From contig JAOWBW010000762.1 of the NCBI GenBank assembly GCA_026119855.1, positions 124,001 to 188,000 on the forward strand: 64,000 nucleotides of DNA, read 5' to 3'. The notes below the pieces were generated by a model. It was not told the DNA's origin. It ran no database searches and was given only the letters and a program-made list of their open reading frames with translations. Of this stretch, positions 43,282-53,811 are shown in pieces. This DNA is from Campanula takesimana. Taxonomy: Eukaryota > Streptophyta > Magnoliopsida > Asterales > Campanulaceae. The translations under genes were made by a program, and so were the position numbers. How positions within the stretch are numbered: the first letter of the stretch is position 1; each line of letters opens with the position of its first letter.

Positions 43282-44792
43282 TGTTGGTAATGGTGCCCTA
43301 GGCACGTTTAATAAACGTTGTAATTGTTATCATTTATTTCATATCAATAAAGAGATGTTTTGATTATTATTGTTGTTCATGTTTACTTATAATAATCCCC
43401 ATCCCTAGTACTTGTTAAGCACTAGTATAAAGGCTAAATGATCATTGGATGATCATGTTAGATTTATGGGTACTTGTTTGGAACAAGGTACTGGACATGA
43501 CCCGCTGTATGAGATTTATGTCATGGTCTATGTCGAACATATACCTCATATTAGTTATGTCATTTGAATCCTTAGACATGAAGTTATTATAGTCTTCCAC
43601 TTGATGAACATTATGTTTGACATATTCAAACGCTATCTTAACACGGTAGTTATAAAGGGTATGATTGGCATAATCGGATTCCCGTTGGGAATAATAATAA
43701 GCTAAATGGATTTGTCCCTCTACAGAGAGATGTCAAGCTTGGGCCCCTCGAAGGAATGATGTTGATGAAATGTTCGGCCGGACTCAAATGGATTTATTGG
43801 ATCAATAGAATTTGAATTATCAACATATTCGGAATCGAGAAAGTATTGAACAAAACAAGTTGACTGTTTGACCATGACTTGTGTTCAATGACATCGTGGA
43901 CAAAGGGATTGTGACATATTCTAAAGGAATGCGAACTTGTATCTAGTTATAGTATTTGGGTAGGTATGACGGTTTGCTAGAACCTAATCATATCTTATGG
44001 GATCATGTTTGAGCCCATTGCCAACTTAGTATAATCCTAGAGGGTCACACACAATAGAACGAATCTTAAATAAAAGGACTATATTGGCATTTAGGGTCGG
44101 AGGACTTCCAAGGAATTTCTGGAAAGTTCTGGGCCTCCTGGTCAACCAAGCGGGCACTTGGGTTGCACCAGGCGGGCGCCTGAACAAGCCGGAAAAGGAA
44201 TTGGACTTTCTGCCCAAACAAGCGGGCGCCTGGGTGGTACCAGGCGGGCGCCTGGTGCTGCCGATTGGAAATTTCCTAATTTGATTAGGAATGGTTTTTG
44301 GCACAAGATTCCTATTTGGAATAGGTCTTAATTGTGTATAAAAACCCCAATTCGGCCAGACCATATAAACAAGTGCTTTTGTGAGTCTCAAAGAGTTTGA
44401 GAGAGATTTTATTTTGTTCTAAGATATCATTGATTGAGGAACAAAATAATTCACAAATAAATTCCATATAGTTCTTTATTAAATTGTGAAAGCGTGTTTT
44501 ACAATTATTGGTCTAGCAACCAAGATCGAAGAAGTTCCTTTGATATTCGTTCGAAGTGTGGATACCGCTAGAGGGTGAATTTTATCATCTTACAAAGTTC
44601 GTGATTTGTTCGTGATAAAGCTTCAAGATCTCCACCAAGACCAAAGAGAAAAATTCATAGCCATCAAGGGTTAGTTATTCCTCTATTCATCTTGTTGTAT
44701 TTGATTTAATCATATGAACGGATCTATGGCTTTGGGTTTCTTAAAATTTTAATTTCTATATTCCGCTGCGCATGTTACTTAGAAACCCAACA
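43282..44792 (+). repeat. 5' LTR of element E2
   Basis: It runs from TGTTGGTAATGG to GAAACCCAACA and has the same length as 50364-51874. TATA box TATAAAAA is at 44337-44344. The near-palindromic ATGATCATTGGATGATCAT lies at 43438-43456. Confidence 0.95.
44150..44255 (+). promoter_or_regulatory. CAGGCGGGCGCCTGG motif array in the LTR of E2
   Basis: Copies are AGCGGGCACTTGGG (44149), CAGGCGGGCGCCTG (44169-44182), AGCGGGCGCCTGGG (44221) and CAGGCGGGCGCCTGG (44241-44255). CAGGCG and CGCCTG form a dyad around two bases. The array is 80-190 bp upstream of the TATA box, the place where E1 has GGGCGGCCGCACA. Confidence 0.6.
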
Positions 44793-44793
44793 G

Positions 44794-44805
44794 TGGTATC
44801 GGAGC
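44794..44805 (+). other. Primer binding site of element E2, one mismatch
   Basis: TGGTATCGGAGC lies one base after the LTR and differs from the initiator tRNA-Met site of E1 at one position. Confidence 0.88.
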
Positions 44806-46389
44806 CCTGTTCATGTTGATTAATTCAATACTTGGATCATGTTGTGTGTATATAAATTGTTTATGTACCTTGCATGATATGAATATTGGAATATATGATG
44901 CTTATGTGTTTTGTGATTTTATGTGGTTTATTGTTTTGCAACTTTAATCGCACGATTCAATCGCAATAAAAATTATGGTGGATTCTGAATTATTTCGATT
45001 ATTGATTTTTGATTAGATCAAAGTTTTAATAATCGGGGAAAAATAATTTTGAGACAAAATTTTCGAACTTGAAAATTCTATAGCATTCTGACCATACAGG
45101 CGCTCGCCCGCGCTGGACCAGGCGCGCGCGCGTTGCAGGCGCCCGCTCGCGCTGGACCAGGCGCGCGCTCGCTAGGCCAGAATGGAATATTCTGATTTTG
45201 TTCAAAATCTGATTCTGGAATTTTTCGATAAATCCAACAAAACAGTAACAAGACCACTCCAGACTTGCTGATCTGGAATGGGTTTTGGGTAGTTGGTTTG
45301 TGTGTGGATTTTGGGGTTTGAATTTCCTATTTGTTTTAGTCTTGTGATTCCTAGATTGGTTCAAGTTTTGGATGGCTAATCTGCGTTCATCGAGATTGTG
45401 TTTCCCAAAATTGATCGCAATCAAAGTTTCAAAGATAAAACGAAGTTAGAATTATGAAGAGTTCATAATTGCTAAAATTGAGAAACAAAGTTCTTGATTC
45501 AATGATTGGAGATCCATGTGGACTTGTGAATGCAATTGGCCTACGTTCATCGAGACCATCTATTGCTTAGTTTCGGCCACATGGACTACTTTCCTGGTTT
45601 CTTGAATTAGTGTGGGATTGTGGTTGCCTAATGGCTTAGTTCGACCGCACTTCTTGTTGTCTTGATTTGGAGATAATAACCAAAGTTGAAATAGTCTCAT
45701 CCTCATAATTATAGAGAAACTAATGACACATAAATATCATGCTTAAATTAATAAAGATTAATTTAGTGGCTAAACTTGATGTGTAACATGTTTATATTAT
45801 GTGCTCATAAGTGTGTTATATGCTATATGTGATGAACCTTCAAAGAAAGTTTTCAGTCCTTCCTTTCCATGCCATGATTAAAACACTTGTTTATATATGG
45901 GTGATTTTGATGTGGGTTCGCCTCCGCGAAGTGCATTGATTTTATTCATATATGAGCAAGATGAGGTTCATTAATTTAATGTGGGCTTGCCTCCGCAAGG
46001 TGCGTTAAATTGAATGGTTCCTATGCGTTTAAAATGGTCGGACTTAATTAGGCGTCAAAACAGTTTTGGGCCTAGGCAAAAGATGAGATTAAACATGCTT
46101 TTTGAAATCGGATTTCTCAAAGAATCTCATAAAAAGGATCTAAGAATCATATGGGATATGATTGACATGATTGTCTACCTAATTAATTTAGTTTTTGAGC
46201 GGTCCGCCTCCGTGGACTCAAAAGTTAAATTAAAGTTGGATCTTAGCCCAATTAAATTATATTATACATTGGATGTATAAGAAGGTTATATAATTTAGTG
46301 GGAGTATTTGTTTGGAAAAATACATTGTTTATCTCTTTAATGAAAACCGGTACTTATTAAATTTTGGAAATTTTGCATATTTGTAGATA
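44806..46389 (+). other. 5' leader of element E2
   Basis: This noncoding leader parallels that of E1. A GC-rich cluster at 45097-45175 alternates CAGGCGCTCGCCCGCGCTGGAC and CAGGCGCGCGCGCG-type units twice. E1 has GCGATCGCACA and GGCGGCCGCACA at the same point. The phrases with CGCCTCCGCGAAG and CGCCTCCGCAAGG near 45915-46000 also occur in E1. Confidence 0.65.
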
Positions 46390-46786
46390 ATGACTAATAA
46401 CACTCAATCAATGTCGTTGCGATCGATCCTTGAGAAGGATAAGCTCGAAGAGTATGGTACAAACTTTATGGATTGGATCCGTAGCATAAGAATCGTTCTT
46501 AGGCAAGAAGATAAGTTGTACATTCTCGATGGGCCTCTCCCTGCTGAACCACCGCCTACTGCCCTAGGGTAGAAAGGGACAATTACAAGAAACATCGTAA
46601 TGATTCTAGAGATGTAAGTTGTCTCATGCTTGCTGCTATGTGTTCGAAACTCCAACAAAGTTTGGAACATTTGGAAGCCTATGAGATAGGCGTGGAGTTG
46701 AGAACCATGTTTCAAGAGCAAGCTAGGCAAGAGAGGTACAAGACCATTGTTGCATTCACTACTAGTAAAATGAATGAAGGAAACAA
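46390..46786 (+). pseudogene. gag: Gag N-terminus of element E2
   Basis: MTNNTQSMSLRSILEKDKLEE opens the frame at 46390 and continues TNFMDWIRSIRIVLRQEDK. One base is missing near 46562 relative to E1, giving an early TAG (46570-46572). In the other frame the sequence continues as gag (DVSCLMLAAMCSKLQQ, FQEQARQERYKTIVAF) to about 46780, where another small change shifts the frame. Confidence 0.82.
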
Positions 46787-48298
46787 GTGAGTCCTCACTT
46801 TCTTAAAATGAAAGGTTATGTAGAGCACCTTGAGAAACTTGGCTATCCAATCCCATTAGAGCTAGCCACGGATCTCATTCTTAATTCATTGCCTAAAAGT
46901 TATAATCAGTTTGTGATGAATTATAACATGCATGGAATGGATAAGAATCTCTCTGAGTTGCATGGGATGCTCAAAACTGCAGAGATGAAAATTGTGGAGA
47001 AAGGTTCTCCCGTGCTCTTGGTTCATGATGGAAAGAAGGCTAGTCCCAAAGGAAAGGGTAAGGAAAAAGTTGTCAAACCCAAGATAAGCAAGGCAAAGGT
47101 TGCCAAGGCTTCTGAGGCAAAACCCGATACACAAAAGGATGCAATTTGTTTCCATTGTCAAGAAATTGGTCATTGGAAACGTAATTGCAAGGCTTTCTTG
47201 GAAGAGCAAAAGAAGAAGAAGAGCAGCAAGGCTGCGTCGACTTCAGGTATCTATATGATAGATATTCTCCTTTCTACCACTGATTCTTGGGTATTGGATA
47301 CCGGATGTGGTTCTCACATTTGTCTAAATGTGCAGGGACTAAAGAATAGGAGACTGCTTAAAGAAGGTGAAGTAGATCTACGTGTGGGGAATGGAGCAAG
47401 AGTTGCTGCATTAGCCGTAGGGACTTATGAAGTCACTTTACCTTCCGGATTAATTCTTGTTTTGAACAATTGTTATTATGTTCTGGATTTAAGCAGAAAT
47501 ATTATTTCAATTTTTTGTTTGGATAATGAAGGTTTTAAGTTTCTTATTGAGAATAAGAAATTTTCTATTTATTTAAATGATGTGCTTTATGGTATTGGTA
47601 ATTCATTTAATGGCCTTTATATATTGGATGTCAAGAATGAAAATAATGACAATTTCTATCATGTAAATAAGAAATCTAAACCTAATGATGTAAATCATAC
47701 TTATTTGTGGCATTGCCGTCTTGGTCATATTAATGAGAAGCGTATCTCAAAGCTCCATGGGGACGGACTTTTGGGTTCATGTGACTTAGAGTCATATGAC
47801 ACTTGTGAGTCGTGTCTTCTTGGAAAATTGACTAAGACACCTTTTACCAAGCTAGGTGAAAGGGCAAGCAACTTATTGGGGTTGATACATTCCGATGTAT
47901 GCGGACCATTAAGTAGCAATGCTAGGGGAGGATTTCAATACTTCATAACCTTCACTGATGATTATAGTAAATTTGGGTATGTTTACCTAATGAAACATAA
48001 AAGTGAAGCATTTGAGATATTTAGAATATTTCAAAATGAAGTAGAAAAACAACTTGGCAAAAGTATTAAAGCACTTCGATCGGATCGTGGTGGAGAATAC
48101 TTAAGTCAAGAATTTGATGATCATCTAAAGAATTGTGGAATAGTTTCACAATTGACTCCACCCGGAACATCACAATGGAATGGTGTGTCCGAGAGGAGGA
48201 ATCGGACTTTGTTAGACATGGTTCGATCAATGATGAGTCAAGTTGATCTTCCAATATCCTTTTGGGGTTACGCCCTGAAACCGCTGCTTTCACACTAA
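46787..48298 (+). pseudogene. gag-pol: Gag C-terminus, protease and integrase of element E2
   Basis: A 503-codon frame runs through the gag end (YVEHLEKLGYPIPLELATDL), a Lys-rich stretch, zinc knuckle CFHCQEIGHWKRNC near residue 121, protease site WVLDTGCGSHICLN near 168, the integrase zinc region (WHCRLGHINEKR, CESCLLGK) and the integrase core (IHSDVCGPL, RSDRGGEYLS, VSERRNRTLLDM). It breaks near 48280 where one base is missing (GCCCTGAAACC; E1 has GCTCTAGAAACC). The first Met is not the original start. Confidence 0.88.
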
Positions 48299-50349
48299 AT
48301 CGTGTTCCAACTAAATCGGTTCAAAAGACTCCATATGAGATGTGGAGCGGAAAGAAGCCTTGTCTATCTTTCATGAAGATTTGGGGTTGTGAAGCTTTTG
48401 TCAAAAGACTTGTCTCAGACAAACTTGCACACAAATCTGATAAATGTATTTTCGTGGGATATCCTAAGGAAACTAGAGGATATTACTTTTACAACCGTGA
48501 GGACAACAAAGTGTTTGTTGCCCGAACTGGTGTCTTTCTAGAGAAAGAGTTTCTCTCCAAAGAAATCAGTGGGAGTAAAATAAATCTTGGAGAAATTTGA
48601 GACCCAGAAAATAACATTGAATCAATAGTGGAACAAGAACAAGAACCACAAGGAGTTGTGGAACCTGTTCAAAATACACAAGCAACTCGCAGATCTAGTA
48701 GGTTACGATCCGAGCCCGAGAGATATGGATTTCTCGTAACGGATAGTAATGAGGTAGAAATCATTGAGAATGATGAACCGTCAACCTACCAAGAGGCGAT
48801 GTCTTCTCCTGATTCGGACAAGTGGCTTGGAGCCATGGAATCCGAATTGCAATCCATGCAAGACAATCAAGTTTGGAATTTGATTGATGCGCCCGAAGGT
48901 GTAAAAACTATAGGATGCAAATGGGTCTTCAAGAAGAAGACTGACATGGATGGGAATGTGCATACTTACAAAGCCAGACTTGTAGCGAAAGGTTATAGGC
49001 AAGTTCATGGTATTGACTATGATGAGACCTTTTCACCCGTAGCAATGATCAAGTCTATAAGAATTTTGCTTGCCATTGCCGTATATCATGACTATGAAAT
49101 ATGGCAGATGGACGTCAAAACCGCTTTCCTGAATGGAAAACTCCAAGAGGATGTGTATATGACACAACCAGAAGGTTTTGAACAAAATTCTAAAGTATGT
49201 AAATAGCAGAGATCCATCTATGGATTAAAGCAAGCTTCTAGGAGTTGGAATCTCCGTTTTGATGAATCGGTCAAAGAGTTTGGTTTCATCAAGAACGAAG
49301 ATGAGCCTTGTGTATACAAGAAGATTAGTGGGAGCATAGTGCTATTCCTTGTTTTATACGTGGATGACATATTGCTCATTGGAAACGACATTCCTATACT
49401 TCAGTCTGTGAAGACTTGGTTAGGAAAGTGTTTTGCAATGAAAGATATGGGTGAAGCCGCATATATTCTTGGCATTAAGATCTATAGAGATAGATCAAGG
49501 AGGCTACTTGGTTTAAGCCAAAGTACATACATTGACAAGGTCATTAGAAGATTCCGTATGGAAAATTCTAAGAGAGGCACCTTGCCCGTGTTACATGGAG
49601 TTTCTCTAAGCAAGACTCAATGTCCTAAGACAAACGATGAGCGTGAGAAAATGAATGATGTTCCATATGCCTCGGCAATTGGGTCCATCATGTATGCCAT
49701 GATTTGTACTAGGCCGGATGTATCTTATGATTTGAGCATGACAAGTAGATACCAATCCGACCCTAGCGAAAATCACTGGATAGCTGTAAAAGCGATTCTT
49801 AAGTACTTGAGAAGAACTAAAGACTCGTTTTTGGTCTATGGAGGAATGGAAGATGATCTCGTTGTAAATTCTTACACGGATGCAAGCTTCCAAACCGACA
49901 AAGATGATAGCCGATCGCAATCGGGTTTTGTGTTTATGGTAAATGGTGGATCTGTAAGCTGGAAGAGTTCCAAGCAAAGTACAACCGCTGATTCTACAAC
50001 AGAAGCTGAGTATATTGCTGCATCGGATGCTGCAAAGGAAGCTGTTTGGATTAAGAAGTTCATAACTGAACTTGAAGTGGTTCCTAGTATTGCTAATCCA
50101 ATAGACCTTTATTGCGATAATAATGGTGTTATTGCTCAAGCAAAGGAACCAAGAGCACATCAAAAATCCAAACACATACTTAGGCGTTTTCATATCATTC
50201 GAGAAATCGTTGATAGGGGAGACGTAAATATATGCAGAGTACCTACTGATGACAATGTTGCGGACCCGCTAACAAAGGGACTTCCACAAGCTAAACATGA
50301 TGGTAATGTTAGGTCCATGGGTATTAGATACATGGGAGATTGGGCCTAG
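48262..50349 (+). pseudogene. pol: Integrase C-terminus, RT and RNase H of element E2
   Basis: One frame covers this interval with two defects: TGA at 48598-48600 (Arg CGA in E1) and TAG at 49204-49206 (Leu TTG in E1). Visible motifs are KTPYEMWSGKKPCL, KCIFVGYPKETRGYYF, IGCKWVFKKKTDMDG, WQMDVKTAFLNGKLQED, catalytic LYVDDILLIGND and the RNase H series (YTDASFQTDKDDSRSQSG, STTEAEYIAASDAAKEA). It ends LTKGLPQAKHDGNVRSMGI at 50349, directly before the polypurine tract. Confidence 0.88.
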
Positions 50350-50363
50350 GGCAAGTGGGAGAT
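50349..50363 (+). other. Polypurine tract of element E2
   Basis: GGGCAAGTGGGAGAT lies just before the 3' LTR, as in E1. Confidence 0.8.
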
Positions 50364-51874
50364 TGTTGGTAGTGGTGCCCTAGGCACGTTTAATAAACGT
50401 TGTAATTGTTATCATTTATTTCATATCAATAAAGAGATGTTTTGATTATTATTGTTGTTCATGTTTACTTATAATAATCCCCATACCTAGTACTTGTTAA
50501 GCACTAGTATAAAGGCTAAATGATCATTGGATGATCATGTTAGATTTATGGGTACTTGTTTGGAACAAGGTACTGGACATGACCCGCTGTATGAGATTTA
50601 TGTCATGGTCTATGTCGAACATATACCTCATATTAGTTATGTCATTTGAATCCTTAGACATGAAGTTATTATAGTCTTCCACTTGATGAACATTATGTTT
50701 GACATATTCAAACGCTATCTTAACACGGTAGTTATAAAGGGTATGATTGGCATAATCGGATTCCCGTTGGGAAGAATAATAAGCTAAATGGATTTGTCCC
50801 TCTACAGAGAGATGTCAAGCTTGGGCCCCTCGAAGGAATGATGTTGATGAAATGTTCGGCCGGACTCAAATGGATTGATTGGATCAATAGAATTTGAATT
50901 ATCAACATATTCGGAATCGAGAAAGTATTGAACAAAACAAGTTGACTGTTTGACCATGACTTGTGTTCAATGACATCGTGGACAAAGGGATTGTGACATA
51001 TTCTAAAGGAATGCGAACTTGTATCTAGTTATACTATTTGGGTAGGTATGACGGTTTGCTAGAACCTAATCATATCTTATGGGATCATGTTTGAGCCCAT
51101 TGCCAACTTAGTATAATCCTAGAGGGTCACACACAATAGAACGAATCTTAAATAAAAGGACTATATTGGCATTTAGGGTCGGAGGACTTCCAAGGAATTT
51201 CTGGAAAGTTCTGGGCCTCCTGGTCAACCAAGCGGGCGCTTGGGTTGCACCAGGCGGGCGCCTGAACAAGCCGGAAAAGGAATTGGACTTTCTGCCCAAA
51301 TAAGCGGGCGCCTGGGTGGTACCAGGCGGGCGCCTGGTGCTGCCGATTGGAAATTTCCTAATTTGATTAGGAATGGTTTTTGGCACAAGATTCCTATTTG
51401 GAATAGGTCTTAATTGTGTATAAAAACCCTAATTCGGCCAGACCATATGAACAAGTGCTTTTGTGAGTCTCAAAGAGTTTGAGAGAGATTTTATTTTGTT
51501 CTAAGATATCATTGATTGAGGAACAAAATAATTCACAAATAAATTGCATATAGTTCTTTATTAAATTGTGAAAGCGTGTTTTACAATTATTGGTCTAGCA
51601 ACCAAGATCGAAGAAGTTCCTTTGATATTCGTTCGAAGTGTGGATACCGCTAGAGGATGAATTTTATCATCTTACAAAGTTCGTGATTTGTTCGTGATAA
51701 AGCTTCAAGATCTCCACCAAGACCAAAGAGAAAAATTCATAGCCATCAAGGGTTAGTTATTCCTCTATTCATCTTGTTGTATTTGATTTAATCATATGAA
51801 CGGATCTATGGCTTTGGATTTCTTAAAATTTTAATTGCTATATTCCGCTGCGCATGTTACTTAGAAACCCAACA
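50364..51874 (+). repeat. 3' LTR of element E2
   Basis: Same 1511 bp and termini as the 5' LTR. TATA box TATAAAAA is at 51419-51426, with the GC-rich array about 80-190 bp upstream (51230-51338). Confidence 0.95.
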
Positions 51875-53219
51875 ATAAGATGGATGAAAATGGTACTATA
51901 ACAAGAAACAAAGCAAGGTTGGTTTCTCAAGGTTATAGGCAAGAAGAAGGGATTGATTATGATGAAACCTTTGCCCCTGTAGCCAGACTTGAAGCCATTA
52001 GATTGTTCCTGGCCTATGCCTCCTTCAAGAAATTCAAGTTATATCAAATGGATGTGAAGAGTGCATTTCTGAATGGTGAACTACAAGAAGAAGTTTATGT
52101 AGCTCAACCGCCAGGATTTGAAGACAACAAATATCCTAATCATGTCTTCAAGCTCAAGAAGGCCTTGTATGGACTCAAACAAGCTCCAAGAGCATGGTAT
52201 GACACTCTAGAGGTAAAATTGATACAACCCTATTTATTGCTAAACACAAAGGTCATTCATTATTAGTTCAAATATATGTTGATGATATTATTTTCGGTTC
52301 TACTAATGAAACTATGTGTGTTAAGTTTGAGAAGCTTATGAAAGGTAAATTTGAGATGAGTATGATGGGAGAGTTGACATTCTTTCTTGGACTCCAAATC
52401 AAGCAATGTCATGATGGAATCTTTATCAACCAAGACAAATATACCAAAGACTTGATCAAGAAATTTGGGCTTAAAACCTCTAAGCTAGTTGATACCCCAA
52501 TGCAAAAGGCCTGCATTTTGGATCGAGATGAACAAGGTAAGAAAGTGAATCAGACACTCTACTGAGGTATGATTGGCTCTCTTCTTTACTTAACTGCAAG
52601 TAGGCCAGATATAATGTTCAGTGTGTGTGTTTGTGCTAGATTTCAAGCTGACCCTAGAGAATCTCATCTTATAACTGTTAAATGCATTATTAGATATTTA
52701 TGTGGCTCTATTAACCTTGGACTTTGGTACTCCAAAGAATCTTCATTTGATTTGTTAGGTTACTCAGATGCTGACTTTGCAGCATATAAGATTGATAGAA
52801 AGAGCACTAGTGGTACATGTCAGTTCCTTGGATCTCGGCTTGTATCATGGTCCAGCAAGAAACAAGCATCGGTTTCAGTCTCAATCACTGAAGCTGAATA
52901 CATAGCAGCTGGAAGCTGTTGCTCTCAAATTCTCTGGATGAAACAGCAGTTGGAAGACTATGAAGTATTTGAAAAGAATTTCCCTATCTACTGTGATAGT
53001 ACTGCAGCAATTTCTATCTCCAACAATCCAGTTCAACATTCAAAAACCAAGCACATTGACATAAGATATCATTTCCTCAAATATCATGTTGAAAAGAAGA
53101 ACATTTTTCTAGCAAAGGTGGGAACCGATGATCAAATTGCAGATATTCTCACCAAACCGCTTGAAAATTCTAGGTTCTTTCATTTACGAGGAGAAATGGG
53201 TATGCTGGAACTTACTTAA
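51875..53219 (+). pseudogene. pol: RT and RNase H of element F, after E2
   Basis: Coding resumes at the second ATAAG with KMDENGTITRNKARLVSQGYRQEEG, DETFAPVARLEAIRLFLAY and YGLKQAPRAWYDTL. About 30 bases are then deleted near 52212 with a frame change. The next frame has QIYVDDIIFGSTNE, MGELTFFLGLQIKQ, then TGA (52563-52565, CGA in C). It continues open through RNase H (YSDADFAAYKIDRKSTSGTC, SITEAEYIAAGSC, IYCDSTAAIS) to LRGEMGMLELT at 53219. Confidence 0.88.
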
Positions 53220-53811
53220 TATAATTCATGCCTATTTATTTTTTGTTCTAATAATTTTTGGTTAAGTATTTTGGCTCTATTAAGAAAATGCAAATAGCTT
53301 GCGGTTCAATCGACGAAACCGCAACAATAATGGTTCGGCTAAAGATTCAGCTCAAACCGAAGAGTCAAGAAGAACAACTTCAGTTTGATCCAAACCGAAT
53401 TGTCAAAGCAAGGACTCGGTTTTCTCTACTGAAACCGAAGACAGATCTGAGAGATATCGGTTTCATCAAAACCGAAAATGAGGAAAAGGTAAGTCGGTTT
53501 ACTCAAACCGCTCAGGTATGAAATTGCATTTTAGTCCCTACTTTATGTCACTTCATTCTTTAAGGACCTTTTTGCAATTATCTCTGCCGCATTAAATACA
53601 AATTGACAGGTACACTGACGGTTGAGTTTCCTTCAGCCATCATGCCCGCTCCACTACCCGAGGTGGTTAATTGAGTATAAAAGACAAACCATTTTTCAAT
53701 TTAACTTTTAACTTCTTACTCTTTTTAGCAAAAACCTTCTCTCTCTACTGCTCGCACTCTCCTCTCTCTCTGTTCTCACTCAAATTTTCTTACTTAAACA
53801 ATTTTTTTTTA
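53220..53811 (+). promoter_or_regulatory. Motif-rich spacer and candidate internal promoter in F
   Basis: Between 53298 and 53518 there are a dozen or more AACCG or CGGTT words (TGCGGTTC, GAAACCGCAAC, AAACCGAAG, TCGGTTT). They are followed by a TATA box, TATAAAAG, at 53676-53683. A CT-rich stretch at 53735-53785 resembles a plant pyrimidine patch, and an ATG comes at 53812, about 130 bp after the TATA box. This is the layout of a plant core promoter inside the element. A GTAAGT donor-like word at about 53489 is also present. Promoter activity is inferred. Confidence 0.45.

Larger units (their letters stand above)
43282..51874 (+). mobile_element. Complete Tork/Angela-like Ty1/copia element E2
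   Basis: This structurally complete element of 8593 bp has two 1511-bp LTRs, a primer site, a leader, gag-pol, a polypurine tract and perfect 5-bp target duplications. I counted roughly a dozen differences between its LTRs, so it is a young insertion. Gag-pol nevertheless carries several stops and frameshifts, so it probably moved with proteins supplied by another copy or decayed before insertion. Confidence 0.95.

Noticed and set aside
43282..51874. E2 as a currently autonomous element
   Set aside because: LTRs and target sites are fresh, but gag and pol carry at least two frameshifts and two stops.
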